Below, piece after piece: positions 1 through 12,160 of a DNA stretch of 64,000 bases (position 1 is the first letter of the stretch; every line of letters starts with the position of its first letter). Source of the stretch: Serripes groenlandicus (Eukaryota > Mollusca > Bivalvia > Cardiida > Cardiidae); contig JASEVX010000003.1 of assembly GCA_031761405.1 (NCBI GenBank), positions 18,438,489 to 18,502,488 on the forward strand, in the 5' to 3' direction. The notes beneath the pieces were generated by a model that had not been told where the DNA came from, did not search any database, and saw nothing but the letters and a program-made list of their open reading frames with translations. The translations under genes and the position numbers were made by a program.

Positions 1-37
1 TTATCTCAATGTTTTCAAAGTCATCTGCATCAGTATC

Positions 38-242
38 TTAACCCTTTCCCTCATGCGACAATTCTGCAGCAAACGATTTTGAACATATTTTGTCAAAAAA
101 TAGAAAATCTCTATAATTGAATCGATAACCTATGATTAAAAGTGGAAAACATTGTGGCAAAAGGAGAAATTGCTTGTTTTGGGCAATTTTTTCTTTTGTC
201 ACTATGTTTTCAAAAAGCCGTCTATATGATGGAAAGGGTTAA
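38..242. mobile_element. piggyBac-type MITE
   Basis: About 205 bp bounded by TTAA on both sides. It has terminal inverted repeats that start CCCTTTCC on the left and end GGAAAGGG on the right. TTAA target sites with CCC...GGG ends are the known signature of piggyBac transposons; no transposase is present, so this is a non-autonomous copy. The interior (CAGCAAACGATTTTGAACAT and a GGAGAAATTGC block) recurs in related copies elsewhere in the window. Confidence 0.65.
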
Positions 243-1699
243 ATGGTCGCAAATAGAGGGCGGTCATACACAAAAATCAAAGGGATAGGGTTAGCAGTTA
301 CATTGGAGTAAGGAAGCATCTATCTTCAACTTTATTAACTTTCCTTTTTCGCCCAGGTATATTTCAGATTCATTGTATGTGTTAACATATATATATAGGT
401 GTTTATTGTGATCAACATTGCTGTCATATAAACGAAATCTACCAGCATTTCATTCTGCATCCAAGCAGACGCAGGGGTTTATTTATAAGTTTCGGGATTC
501 TAAGTCCTCTAGAAACTTCCCCCAATCTCACCCATACTAATTTGCCAACTTAATGACGTTTTCCACAACATGTACAGACCCAAAGGCGTGGTCTAAATAT
601 ATTATGCATCAAAAACAGTCAGAACTGCTGTTGCAATTTAAACATACAAATATTTTTGGAAAATAAAGCTTAAAATGGGGATTTTCAGATGTAGTTGTTG
701 AGCTTATATACAGTTTATGCTTGCATGTGAGAAATACCTCACAGACTAAGAATTTATTCCGCAATTGTCTTAACCATAACACATAGTAAGCTATTAAACT
801 AAGAATACTTAGCTAATTTCAAAATTTGAACTTCATAAAATGATTGTATTACAAGAAATTATAACTATGCATTTTTTTTTAAATAAACAGAAGAAATTCT
901 TAAAAAAGGTTAAGCAATGACATTATTGTTTCAATTCTTTTATTTACATTAAGAGTATAAGTTTCCTATCAATAGAGCACAGTTTCAAGTTAAAACCAAG
1001 ATTTTTCATGAACATTTAGAATTATTCTAAAATTATCCCAAATTGAAAGAAATAGAAGTTTTAAAATCAACTTACCTGTTAAGAGTTGAGAACAACTCCT
1101 GTTAAACTACAGTCTTAAATTTGGTCTAGTCTTAGAATTGACAATCTGACCAAAAACAGGTCTCTATATATAGTTGTTCCTTATCTAGGTAATAACATGC
1201 TTATGTTTTTGCCTCAAATGTGTTTATCTTATGAACGTCTCATTTTATTCTAACACTATGTTACGCATACCTTACGTAGATATCTTACCCGTAATGACAT
1301 AGGTTCTAACTATTTTCTTTACATTAAAATCACATTCTTACCAAAATTTCTTTAAGTAACATGACATTAAATGTGTCTGCCAGTGGGAAAGGGTTAATAT
1401 GTGAACGTAAATCTACATAACTATTTCCCACTTGTAAACCAATGTTGACGTGTGTGCAGAAGATTAGTTACACAAGAATATTTGCTCATTATGAGAACTT
1501 TCTGTTTTTGTCATATTGTCTACAATTCTATTCAATAATTACTCTTACATTAATGGAAATTTTCCATATTTTTGCCAAGGCGTTTTCAAAGTCATCTGCT
1601 GCAAATTTGATGTGTATGGTAAAGCAATACTTAAAACAAACATGTAAGCTCTACGACTTCGTAGGCTGAACAAATTTTGCTGAAATCATATATCCAAGT
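243..1699. other. AT-rich non-coding DNA
   Basis: No supportable gene. The open frame at 1442-1669 has no recognisable protein features. It overlaps MITE-like sequence (a GGGAAAGGGTTAA end near 1385-1397 and a TTTTCAAAGTCATCTGCTGCA block near 1585), so I read it as degenerate MITE sequence rather than coding. Confidence 0.6.
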
Positions 1700-1918
1700 T
1701 TAACCCTTTCCCTCATATAGACGCTTTCTGATGCCTCTGCAGCAGACAGGTTTTTTGCAAAAATAGTGATAAAAGAAGAATTTCACAAAACGAGCAATTT
1801 CTCCTTTTGCCACAATGTTTTCCACTTTAAGTCATTCAACTATAGAGATTTTCTATATTTTGACAAAATATGTTTAAATGCGTCTACTGCAGAATTGTCG
1901 TATGATGGAAATGGTTAA
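1700..1918. mobile_element. piggyBac-type MITE, inverted copy
   Basis: Same family as the element at 38-242 but in the opposite orientation: the GAGCAATTTCTCC block and the TCTATATTTTGACAAAATAT block appear reverse-complemented and in reverse order. It is bounded by TTAA on both sides. The left end is CCCTTTCCCTCAT and the right end is ATGATGGAAATGG, with one mismatch in the terminal repeat. Confidence 0.65.
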
Positions 1919-2258
1919 ACAAATAATAATCATAATGTAAACAAAATCTTTTACATTTTATTAAGTCATCTTTACTTCTTTATAAGTGTTATTCAAAAGC
2001 TCCTAAAAGAAACAGCAATCACAAATATGACTTCGCTTTTATATTACACTGAATGCAATGATAAAGCTACAGTGCAATGTTACTGCCAAACAATGCAAAT
2101 GTTGTGATGGTGTCATGAATCGGACAGAGATAACTAATGGGGGACTGTAGCCCAGTAGGGAATCCATGTTAATGGCAAATTAATTAATACAGCTGATTAC
2201 CAGGACTGATAAGCCATGTCTAAAATTTAGACTTTTTCTGGGGACAAGTGGAGGAGTG
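1919..2258. other. non-coding DNA, nothing recognised
   Basis: AT-rich sequence between a MITE and the start of a dispersed 1-kb repeat. I see no open frame or known repeat. Confidence 0.5.
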
Positions 2259-3271
2259 CAACGTGACTGTTACACATGTTCGTGAATATCTATGGTATTA
2301 AAATGTAGGAGTTTGGCACCTGTTCATGTAACTGTAAAGAGTACGATTTAAAAATGTTACGCACACCGGCTTCAAACCTGTTTGCTTCGTATCAATACCA
2401 ATGGACCTTATCTCGGGACATCAAAACTCGACTCTAGTTTCATTGTTAAATTGTTTACCACATTTGCAGGAAGAAAGAGACATAGATGAAATACAGTTTC
2501 CATAGTTTTGTCTAAATGTTTTCAATGTTTTTGCATATGAAAACATGTTAAACCACTGAAAATTTACGACGAAAGTACTCATATGTATCACTTATTAATA
2601 ACAATATAATATAATGTAAATAAGAAGATATATCGTTATCTTTGCAAATATATTTGTTGTCATGATACCCGAAATCAAGAATGTTTCCAATAAAGGGTTT
2701 ATATATTTGATGTACCTAACCAACCCTTCCTCACATAGAACAACAACTAGAAATAAACAACAGACGCCTTTGGAAACATTTAGAAATCAAAAATTGTAAC
2801 ATAAGGATGAATTTTCAATTGCTCTTTTTCTACCGTTGAATAATTGAATAATTAAGTGTCTGTATTTGGAAAATGTTTCTCAATGTTTCAAATGTTATTT
2901 GTGGAACGTTTTTTGAGGCTAATCAAAATAGTGTGATTAACCTTTTTCTACCTGCAGACACATTCTTAAGTATATGCAGCTGGTCACTTTTGAAATCATT
3001 AGGCAAAAAGTGAAATAAATCTTAATGAACAATTTTTACATTTCCATGTTTTCAAAGCTATCAAATAATTATATTCTCTGATATCTGCATTATCAAATCA
3101 GGAACATAAATCTTAATCTCATACGGACATATGTTGACGCCTCTGCAGCAGACGACGTTTGAAAACACTACATGGCATTTCTCCTTTGGCCACAACGCCT
3201 TCAACTCTATTCAATAATTAAACTTCCATATACATATGTTTACCAATATATTAATCCGACATTCAGCAACC
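2259..3271 (+). repeat. dispersed ~1-kb repeat, copy A
   Basis: Begins CAACGTGACTGTTACACATG and is repeated in the same orientation at 60870-62040. Long stretches are almost identical, including the TTACGCACACCGGCTTCAAA block, the TTCCAATAAAGGGTTTATAT block and the CATACGGACATATGTTGACG block. Copy A lacks two insertions present in copy B. No coding capacity was seen. It could be a non-autonomous transposon or part of a longer one; I could not identify terminal repeats. Confidence 0.8.
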
Positions 3272-3554
3272 ATGTAGCAAATGTCTCAAAGTATGTCTTT
3301 GAATAATATCTGTAAATGAAAGTTGATTTATTAAAAGCAATGTGGGGAATTGTGTCATTTCTAATGCTGCAGATGTATTAAAATGTGTTTTCTGTGGTAA
3401 CAGGGAAAAGACAATTCTGATCATACCAATTTTCTCTTGTGATCATAAATTATTATTCTTGAGCTCATATTTGTGATTAAATATGTTATGCATGTATGAT
3501 CATAATTTCTATTCTTGTCTTAAGTATATTTATTTTCGAAAATGAAGAGTCAGT

Positions 3555-3753
3555 TTAACCCATTCCAACATACAACAGATATGCAACCTATGACTTTGAA
3601 AATATCAAGGGAACTATATGAAAACAATGTAATTATTGAAGTCGATAACGGTATGGAAAATGGAGATGTTGAGCATTTATCCTGTTGCCAGTATACTCAA
3701 TATTTATCTTCTACAGATGCATACTAATGTGTCTGAATGTGGGAAAAGTTTAA
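3555..3753. mobile_element. diverged piggyBac-type MITE
   Basis: TTAACCCATTCC at the left and GTGGGAAAAGTTTAA at the right give imperfect terminal inverted repeats with TTAA at both ends and a length of 199 bp, similar to the better copies. The small open frame at 3542-3727 lies across this element and is therefore not credible as a gene. Confidence 0.5.
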
Positions 3754-4629
3754 CTGATCAAAAGTCACAGATCTTCAATCCTGCAAGTTAGATTTCTTTG
3801 CTAAATACATGTATTTATATCAGTGTCTGAATTCCTTTGAATGGAGCCGAAATAGACCAGTCATTAACGATGAGTGTTTAAAGCAAAAGGGTCATGAGTT
3901 TGAACCTCAGTTATTTCATTTATTCTTTTTGGTGATTGACAACGCGTCATTTGTTTTCCACCAATTCGTTAAAGTAAGAGGAAAGGTCGCCTATTACCTG
4001 GGAATAATATTGTGTACCGGTGCAACTGTTACATATCAGAAATACCGTTTGAAATTATGTATGAGTTTTTTAAGTTCTTATATGTTTAACTATTAATAGT
4101 GCAAGGTGATCTATTCTGATATGCTCTCTGTCAGTAGTCCATCCTTCTCTAATCTTAAGTTTAAAACTTTATCTTCTCTATCACTACTGGACCAATTCCA
4201 ACTAAACCTCACAGGATTTTTTTTTGTTTTCTTCTCTCAAAAGTGTGCAAAGATGAACCTGGGTGGCTATGGCATCAGATAATCTGCTTGCCTGATTTCA
4301 AGATAATCTGGAAGAAATATTCCAGGGATAACCCTCTAACAAAATTCTTCAAGCAATATTGATTAGTTAAAAAACTTGGCGACCAGGCAGCATCAATTAA
4401 GGGATAAAATGACAAAACCTTTAAATTCCATTCCTATGACAGTACTTGTCTGTTTCAAAATTAATTAGCAAAAATGTTTCTTAAGTGAACCTCTACAATA
4501 TGTTTTCAATCCAAGTTGATTCGTTAATAAAAACTAGGCTTCATCTGAAAACAACTTTTATATTCTACATTCTTCTCCTTTGAATCTTCTTATCTGATTC
4601 CACGATAATTTGACAGACATGGGCCTTTA
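3754..4629. other. AT-rich non-coding DNA
   Basis: The 95-codon frame at 3809-4096 shows no signal peptide, domain or codon pattern that I can support. I treat the stretch as intergenic. Confidence 0.5.
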
Positions 4630-5250
4630 CATTTGGTGTTGTCCGTCCGGAGAATGGAATGGACATTTTAACCAAACGGAAATGTCATACAGCCAGTTCC
4701 ACTTAGATTGCCTGAAAAATAACAGAGTTGCGTTCAATTGAACTTATATTGTATGTGTACTGTATATCATGGGTTATTTCACAATTACCTTGCGAACACT
4801 CTACAGGCCAAATTGACAATCCAATCTTCATAAAAGATAATCAGAACTTTCATCTTCATCAAATATCTGTCAAACTCTTGGATTACATGAGGTAAAAAAC
4901 TAGTTTACTGACCAAAAGTTTAGAAATATACGAAAGTTCTCGGATGGTCCTAATAGGCTTTCGTAGAAATACCTATGAACTTTCTCGAATCCTAAATTTT
5001 CATCAAATCATCATAAGGGTTTATCAGAAGATTTATCTCCATCGAATTCCAGTCAGGATCAAAATAGGTGACTTGGGGTCAGAAACTAAGCCACTAGGTC
5101 AAACTTTAGAAAAACCTTGTAAACACATCTTAGAAGCAACATTGTCTATCCAATCTTGTTGACAAATAATAAGAACATTCATCTCTATCAAATCACAGAA
5201 GGGTTCGAAACAGGTTAATGTTTGGTCATAAACTAGGTCAATATGCCACA
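4630..5250 (+). repeat. degenerate dispersed repeat with 'ctaggtcaaa' phrases
   Basis: Contains recurring phrases (GTCCGTCCGG, TTGCCTGAAAAATAACAGAG, GCGAACACTCTACAGG, TCATCTTCATCAAATATC, AAACTAAGCCACTAGGTCAA). They resemble those in the segment at 22615-23000 (GTCCGTCCGTTGG, TTGCCTCAGAAACACC, TATCTCCATCAAATTACGG). The two stretches appear to be old copies of one family of short internally repetitive elements. No protein coding is supported. Confidence 0.45.
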
Positions 5251-5705
5251 TTTAAAGAAAAAAAGCTAGGCTAATTTTTCCACCATCCCTTTTTGAATCA
5301 AAGTACTGAAAGTACTTGTAACGAATTATTTTGAAAATGTAATTAAAAATGGCATTTGATCATGTTTTTTGTTTGTTTTAAACTCGCTTTAAGACAATCT
5401 AGTCTATTTCATGATTATAAATAATCTTTGTCCATATATATTGTCCTGGAAATGTTCAATATATACTGTAATATACTGGGTGTAAAGGATAATTGTGAAA
5501 TATGTATGTGTAAAACAGGATTTATTTTAAAAATTAAACATGCATAATGTAGTAGCATAACGGGTAAAATATGCTAGCCGCACTGTTACATACTATGTTT
5601 TTTTAATAACATTTCTTACAAAGGTAAACCCTTTGAATCAAAAACTTATTGAGATCATCTAATTTTGCTTCATTTTTTTTTAAAGCTTGTTTCATGGTTT
5701 GTTAA
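5251..5705. other. AT-rich non-coding DNA
   Basis: No open frame or recognisable element was found between a dispersed repeat and a degenerate MITE. Confidence 0.5.
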
Positions 5706-5920
5706 TTAACCCTTTCCCACATACAACACATCTGCAGCAAACGACTTTGAACATATTTTTGCAAAAATATATCAAAAGCTTTATAAATGGGGGTATAATA
5801 CAAAGGGGAAGAAAATATAATGGGCAAATTGGAATTACTTGAATTGAGCAAGTTCCATTTCATTCAAAATGTGTTTTAAAGATGTCTGTCATCAGAAAGC
5901 ATCTACATCATAGGGTAAAG
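5706..5920. mobile_element. degenerate piggyBac-type MITE
   Basis: The left end TTAACCCTTTCCCACATAC and the following CTGCAGCAAACGACTTTGAA match the family at 38-242. The right end (CATCATAGGGTAAAGG) is decayed and lacks a clear TTAA, so the end coordinate is approximate. A further single family end (TTAACCGTTTCCCACAAATAG) lies near 6113. Confidence 0.4.
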
Positions 5921-6582
5921 GCTTCAATATTTGAAATGTGCACAAATCTTCTGCAAACAATTTTATGTTCAATTTTGTAAAAAGTATCAATATGTTATAA
6001 GTGTCTCAATACTGTAGTCGTATGGATATATGATTTGCTGATCCCTGATAAATCTAATGCATCATGACAAACCTGTTGCGATGTAACAACAATAGATAAT
6101 GACAAGCATACTTAACCGTTTCCCACAAATAGACGCTTTTCGTGATAAAACAAGCATGTTGACGCGCACCTTAGCCCGAATGGCTGATAAATATAAATGA
6201 ATGGTCTATAATTAAAACACCGTTTTCAAGTTGGAAACTGAGACACAACGGTGAGATTTCCCTGTTTGCGTTTAGGTGTTAACATGTTTGTCATTTTATT
6301 TTTCTACTATCCTCTTAAGGAAACAAATAAAAATTCACAACGATACTTTCACAAATATGTTGGCATCTCTGTGATACAGAGCTCCAGACAATTACTTGGG
6401 ACAAATATGTTTCACTCCCTATAATAATTATTAAAGAGTGAATCACTATAGGAAGCTCATCACCCCAAAATAAGGAAGATCAACATGTTTTTAACTTATG
6501 TATTATGCTTCTTACCTTAAATAGGCATTCCACTACCTATGTATCCATGTAACAGTTTAAACAGTAAATTAAGAACTCTGAC
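5921..6582. other. non-coding DNA
   Basis: AT-rich sequence carrying an isolated MITE end near 6113. Nothing else is supported. Confidence 0.45.
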
Positions 6583-7984
6583 TTTAACAATATGCACTTG
6601 CTGTGTATCCGACCATGAACACAAAAGAGTAAATTTAAAAGAGAGAAATGTTCATCATAATGACAACATGTTGATGATACTGCAGCAGGAAGCATTATTA
6701 AAACGTGAAAAATTGCTCAATATAAGCATTTGTTCCTTTTACTGCACTATTTTGAATTTGCAATTTACTTTAATAAACATTTTATTCATGTTTATAAATC
6801 TTGTTTAATTACCCCCCTTTGACTATTTAAGTATATAATGCATTTCAAGACAAAAGACTCATATCAAATGGATCTTATTTCTGTAAGTTTCTCAAAAGGC
6901 TTATGTTTGATCGCCTCATAGTGTGAAATATGTGAAATAGGTAGGGACGTAGATAAATCCCTGGTTTTGGGGTCTATTCCATATGCAACGTCATTATATA
7001 ATGAAATCATTTGTTTGTACAACTTCAACATTAGTCAAATACCGATTACCTACAATATTGGGTTTTAAGACATGTATTTATCCTTGACTATCGATGAAAT
7101 GCTTCCCTAAGAATTTGGATTTCAAACAAAAACAAATAAACTCGACTACTGATGATTCGCTCCCCTAAGCATTTTAAATGCGATAATACAATATTTCAAA
7201 GGTAAAATAACTATAGTTGCCAGTATGCTTAAATATTTGATACACTAATCTAACAAAAAAGTGCAACTTGGCCATTAAAAAAGTTTAACAATATGCACTT
7301 GCTGTGTATCCGACCATGAACACAAAAGAGTAAATTTAAAAGAGAGAAATGTTCATCATAATGACAACATGTTGATGATACTGCAGCAGGAAGCATTATT
7401 AAAACGTGAAAAATTGCTCAATATAAGCATTTGTTCCTTTTACTGCACTATTTTGAATTTGCAATTTACTTTAATAAACATTTTATTCATGTTTATAAAT
7501 CTTGTTTAATTACCCCCCTTTGACTATTTAAGTATATAATGCATTTCAAGACAAAAGACTCATATCAAATGGATCTTATTTCTGTAAGTTTCTCAAAAGG
7601 CTTATGTTTGATCGCCTCATAGTGTGAAATATGTGAAATAGGTAGGGACGTAGATAAATCCCTGGTTTTGGGGTCTATTCCATATGCAACGTCATTATAT
7701 AATGAAATCATTTGTTTGTACAACTTCAACATTAGTCAAATACCGATTACCTACAATATTGGGTTTTAAGACATGTATTTATCCTTGACTATCGATGAAA
7801 TGCTTTCCTAAGAATTTGGATTTCAAACAAAAACAAATAAACTCGACTACTGATGATTCGCTCCCCTAAGCATTTTAAATGCGATAATACAATATTTCAA
7901 AGGTAAAATAACTATAGTTGCCAGTATGCTTAAATATTTGATACACTAATCTAACAAAAAAGTGCAACTTGGCCATTAAAAAAG
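6583..7984 (+). repeat. 701-bp tandem duplication (two units)
   Basis: Unit 1 is 6583-7283 and unit 2 is 7284-7984. Reading them against each other I find one clear substitution (GCTTCCCTAAG versus GCTTTCCTAAG near 7102/7803). The phrase TATGCACTTGCTGTGTATCC starts near 6590 and recurs 701 bases later. The sequence is AT-rich and non-coding. Near identity means either a very recent duplication or two haplotypes or a repeat collapse misjoined during assembly. Confidence 0.9.
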
Positions 7985-8659
7985 TATTAATAACCCGGAA
8001 AACAACATCTGTGTATACGAATGGCAAACCATGTGACATGACGACAGAAGATATATGTTGACCGTTTAAAACATGTGATTGTGGTAGCCATTATTTAACC
8101 GCCGTAAGATAGAGGGATGACATTCTATTTTAGCAACAGCTTCACCTAATCTTCCAGCATTTGTCAAGTATTTCTCGCAAACCATAACATTAACCCACTC
8201 GACTGACCGCCGGATAATTCAAGTGTGTTCCCAATCGAACATTTGTGGAACGAACTTGACAGGAGGATAAGGGGGAGTTGGATTATCTCCTCTACTAAGG
8301 ACTGCATTTCTGGAAGAGTGGAACAATATCGCAATGAGAAGGATACATGCACTCAGGCAAGATAAGTTTAGGGTTGTGACATTTGGGCGAAAGGGGCATA
8401 CGAGATACAGACGAGAAAGTCGAATTCACTTTGCGATATTGGGATGAGCCGTCAAATGTGCTTCAATTAATTATGAATTATCGAACAAAATAGAATGAAC
8501 CTTTCGTAATTTGTTGATTAAAGTTTCTTTATCCTTTCAAAGCGATAAACTATTTCAAAACGATCTATACTTATTCAAATTAGATTCTCACCAGTTGACC
8601 TAACCCAGGCTTTGGTCACTTTATAAGGATAGTATTGCCTTGAATCGCTCCATTCCTGT
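7985..8659. other. non-coding DNA
   Basis: The small minus-strand frame at 8164-8352 has no supporting features. Nothing else is visible. Confidence 0.45.
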
Positions 8660-8926
8660 ATTGGGGTTTAACGCCATTTTTAACAATTTCTCAATTATAT
8701 CACGGCGGCCAGTTCACCTACTCATGCATTTCCTGATTTTCTCACACGAGTACTCCACACAACAATCTTCCCAAGCGACTGGCTGCTTTTCCACATAGAC
8801 TTAGCCCATTGGTGGAAGACGAATGACGCATGTCGCATTGACTTTTGTCAATCGTCGAAAAGAAAGTTGGCCGAGCCGGGATTCGAACTCACAACCCCTG
8901 GATTGACCGCTACCGACTGAACTCTG
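8660..8926 (-). mobile_element. tRNA-derived SINE
   Basis: On the minus strand the element has a tRNA-like head with a B-box (GGTTGTGAGTTCGAATCCC). The conserved body follows (TTTCGACGATTGACAAAAGT, GTGGAAAAGCAGCCAG). The tail is GGCGTTAAACCCCAAT. Two relatives lie at 51608-51881 and 56264-56500. tRNA-derived heads with such central and tail domains are known from mollusc SINE families; the exact family name would need a library search. Confidence 0.8.
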
Positions 8927-9283
8927 ATTTTTTTTACCTAAACAAGGTTTCTCGTCATTATTAAAAGCTTTCACCTAGCAAGGCTGAAACGTTGATAGTA
9001 TTCCAATTATGTATTATGAAATAAAGACAACAATTATTTTGCAAAATACGTCTCTGTTATTTAAAGCAATGTGTCTCCCTCGAATGTAGAGTTATTAATG
9101 GGAGACAACTATTGTAAAAAATATAATTTAAATTGAGTAAAGTAAGAGTTATCTCCCATTTGTTATATGTTTATATTGGAACAAAGTATTGTTTGTAAAG
9201 GAAATGTTGTCTTTAGGATTTATGCCGTAATAAAGATATTTAAACAGTAGCAGCCTTTTTCGTAAGTTAATGTTTATTTTAGC

Positions 9284-9560
9284 TCACCTGAGCACGAAAT
9301 GCGGGGTAAGCTTTTGTGGTCACTCAACGTCGGTCGTCTGTCGTTTTCTGTCCATGCACAGTTTTCTACAAACAACTTCTCTTCCTTAAACCAATGAAAA
9401 AAAATCATAAATACTAGGTGGACCCATTTCAACGTTTTTCGAAGAATTTAATTTCATGTAGAACTTTGGTGGTTCTGCGGATTCAGAAAAGGGGAAATTT
9501 CATGTGTGTTAATTGTATTCGATTTTGTCAAATGTATCCCTTATAACGAAGTCGTACCTC
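9284..9560 (+). repeat. dispersed 'agctcacctgagcac' repeat fragment
   Basis: Starts AGCTCACCTGAGCACGAAAT and continues through GGTCACTCAACGTCGGTCGT to a block with ACTAGGTGGACCCATTTCAA. I recognise this as a type of interspersed sequence common in marine invertebrate genomes, from memory rather than a search. The end is approximate, and no coding is supported. Confidence 0.5.
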
Positions 9561-11084
9561 AGCTAGTCTGTTTTTCAAATGTTACTCTAATAGGGATTAC
9601 CCGTCCCCCATGTAACAAAGTTTCAAAGTTTCAAAGTTTAATACATACACTCAGCACATGTTAAATGTGATATGAGGTAATTATTATACATGCTTACATA
9701 TAAAGTGAATACCAGGCTGTATACAGGAATCATATGGAGAGGAAAAAAAAGTGAGATAGAGAAGAGAGACAAAAGAACAAAACAAAAAAACAAACATATA
9801 CAATGATAAAAAACCCTCTCCTAATGACATAATGCTGCTGAAAAGTCACTCTTAATGTTAAGTTGGTATCATGTTGTGCTACATTATCAAGGTTTGTTTA
9901 GAAGCGTTGTGAGCACCGTGGGTCATGATGATACTACATACATTAGCAGACTGATCCTGGCATACCGTGTTCCCTTTCTTGTTTTAAGTGATGTTTATAG
10001 CAGGGGACAGAGTTATTAACACACTAAAACATTGGACGGGGGGGGGGGGGGGGGGGGGGGCGGGGGGCGGTGGGGGGAAAGAGTCCAGTAATATTAATCT
10101 TAGCACATTAAAAGGGATAATAGGGAATGTACACATCTTCACTCTACGACTTTGATTTTTTTGTTTGCTGTTTTACGCCGCTTTCAACAATGTTTCAATC
10201 ATATCATGGCGTTGAAGGCAGTAGGCAAACATATGATAAATAGAGGATATTTCATGAGTGTTTATTTATTATAACTTTTAATAAACGAGTTTACTAAGAT
10301 GATATGCCACGAGCTTTGGCGAGCGTCATATTCAGCTTAATTAACGCGTTTATTAAAAGTGATAATAAATACTTACGAATGAGATATTCTATTCATCACA
10401 TAATGAGGCGTATTTTGAAAAAATGTACATGGAATTTGCCGGTTTTGGCGCAATAGTGACTTACTGCTGACGTGACGTCATTATCATTGTTACATTTCCG
10501 CATTGTAAGAAAGGATTGAGCGTAAGACTGAAAACCAAACTAGTATTGTGATATTTAAGTAATATGATTTTAACACTACCATGTGATAAATCTCTTGTAA
10601 TTTGAGCATAAAGTTGAACACTTTGTTTCAAAAGAGAAATTGCTAATAAGACTCTATTTGTTTCAATGTTTTCAAAGCATGCCTGCTACAGATATTCGAA
10701 ATAAATCTGCCTGTTGGGATGGGTTAAGGAGTCTCACCAGACTTAGTATGTACAAAAGACAGATAACCTACACGCAATCCACCCAGGTATTCATCCTGTA
10801 AGAAGTATGTGACTAACCTAAAATTAGAATGCCAGATATTGCCTGTGATTATGGGGCTCATATATTAGACGCTTATAATATAAACTACAAGTAGCATGTC
10901 CACACGACCACACTCCTGTTGCATAAGGATTTTTTTACAAAGATATAATTATGTTTTAAACTTACACATTTTATAATATTCGTATGACATTCCATAACTT
11001 GCCCCGCTCCCTGGCGGCCATGTTTTTCAACCGTTTGGAATAATTTCAACAATCTTGATAGAATGTCACTCAAGGAAGTTTTGT
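9561..11084. other. non-coding DNA with a homopolymer
   Basis: Contains a G-tract at 10038-10060, a short SINE-tail fragment in reverse orientation near 10170-10205 (TTTTACGCCGCTTTCAACAA), and otherwise AT-rich sequence. The open frames here are short and unsupported. Confidence 0.5.
10038..10077. repeat. poly-G tract
   Basis: 23 consecutive G followed by shorter interrupted G runs. The length is unlikely to be accurate in a sequenced assembly. G-runs of this kind can form quadruplexes. Confidence 0.9.
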
Positions 11085-11932
11085 GCCAAATGTATTATAT
11101 ATACCGTCGAGATCGTATCAGACAGACTAAGTTACTATTATGTTTTGAGGGATACATTAAAGTCGAATACAAACAACGCAAATAAAAACACTCGACTTGT
11201 TTCATATAAGCACTCAACGTGTTACATATATACCATATTGATCGTAGCAGACAGGCTAAGTTACGACTAGGTAATTAGGAATACATTTATCAAAGTCAAA
11301 TACCATTAACCCAAACCACAACACTTGGCGAGTTACGTGTACCGTCGAGATCGTAGCAGACAGGTTAAGTTACGACTACTAAGGAATACATTAATATAAT
11401 TAATCAAAGTCAAAACACTCAACGTTTTACATATATATCGTCTTGATTGAGAGGGCAGACTAAGATACAATTAACCCAAACCAAAACACTGAATGTGTTA
11501 CATATATACCGTGTTGATTGAGCAGACAGGCTAAGTTACGACTACGTTATAAGAAATACATTTCACAAAGTCGAATACAATTAACTCAACCCAAAACGCT
11601 TACATATATACCGTCTAGATTGAGCAGACAGGCCAAGATACGATTTCGTAATAAACTAATAATGAAAACATTTATCAAAGTCATAAAAAAATAAGTTCAA
11701 ATAAAACAAAACGACTGGCTACATATACACCGTTTTGTGTTCTACGCCGCTTTAAACAATTGTTCAGTTATATAACGGCGTTTACTGGGTAATTTACCAG
11801 TACTATTGGTCCAGATCTCTTGACTCCGGCCAGTCAGCAGCCCTGAGTCGAATACAATTAATCCAAACCAAGCACTCGACTTATTTCATATATACCGTTT
11901 GGATCGTAGAAGACTGACTTAGTTACAACTAT
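11085..11932 (+). repeat. diverged ~110-bp tandem array
   Basis: The core phrase ATATATACCGTCTTGATTGA followed by GCAGACAGGCTAAGTTACGA recurs about every 70-115 bp (near 11098, 11225, 11336, 11430, 11502, 11603 and 11890). It alternates with AATACAATTAACCCAAACCA. Units differ a lot, so the array is old. It continues briefly beyond the SINE at 12160. A fragment of SINE tail (TTCTACGCCGCTTTAAACAA) sits inside it near 11742. Confidence 0.75.
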
Positions 11933-12155
11933 GGAACTGCCGTGGCAAAGTGGTTAACTTCGGGGATTTGGAACCGGGCGACCCGGGTTCGATCCCAAGT
12001 TGCGGACACAAGGGTTATAGTGGAGTTCCCTTGGGCAAGGCACATTTCTTAGCCTTGTACTGGTTTGTTTACCCAAGGCTCATGATTAAGTGAACTGATG
12101 CCGTGATATAACTGGAATAATGTTGAAAACGGCTTAGAACCACAATACAAGAAAT
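11933..12155 (+). mobile_element. tRNA-derived SINE of a second type
   Basis: The head resembles a tRNA: A-box-like GTGGCAAAGTGGTTAACTTC and B-box GGGTTCGATCCCAAG. The body contains CCTTGGGCAAGGCACATTTC and the tail GGAATAATGTTGAAAACGGC. It interrupts the 110-bp array: GTTACAACT precedes it and GTTACGACT follows it, which may be a target-site duplication with one change or simply the array resuming. It differs in head and body from the SINEs at 8660 and 51608 but shares the tail motif. Confidence 0.75.
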
Positions 12156-12160
12156 AAGCG

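Noticed and set aside
6539..6808. 89-codon frame at the start of the 701-bp duplication
   Set aside because: The frame crosses the duplication boundary, lacks features, and the second unit does not preserve its start.
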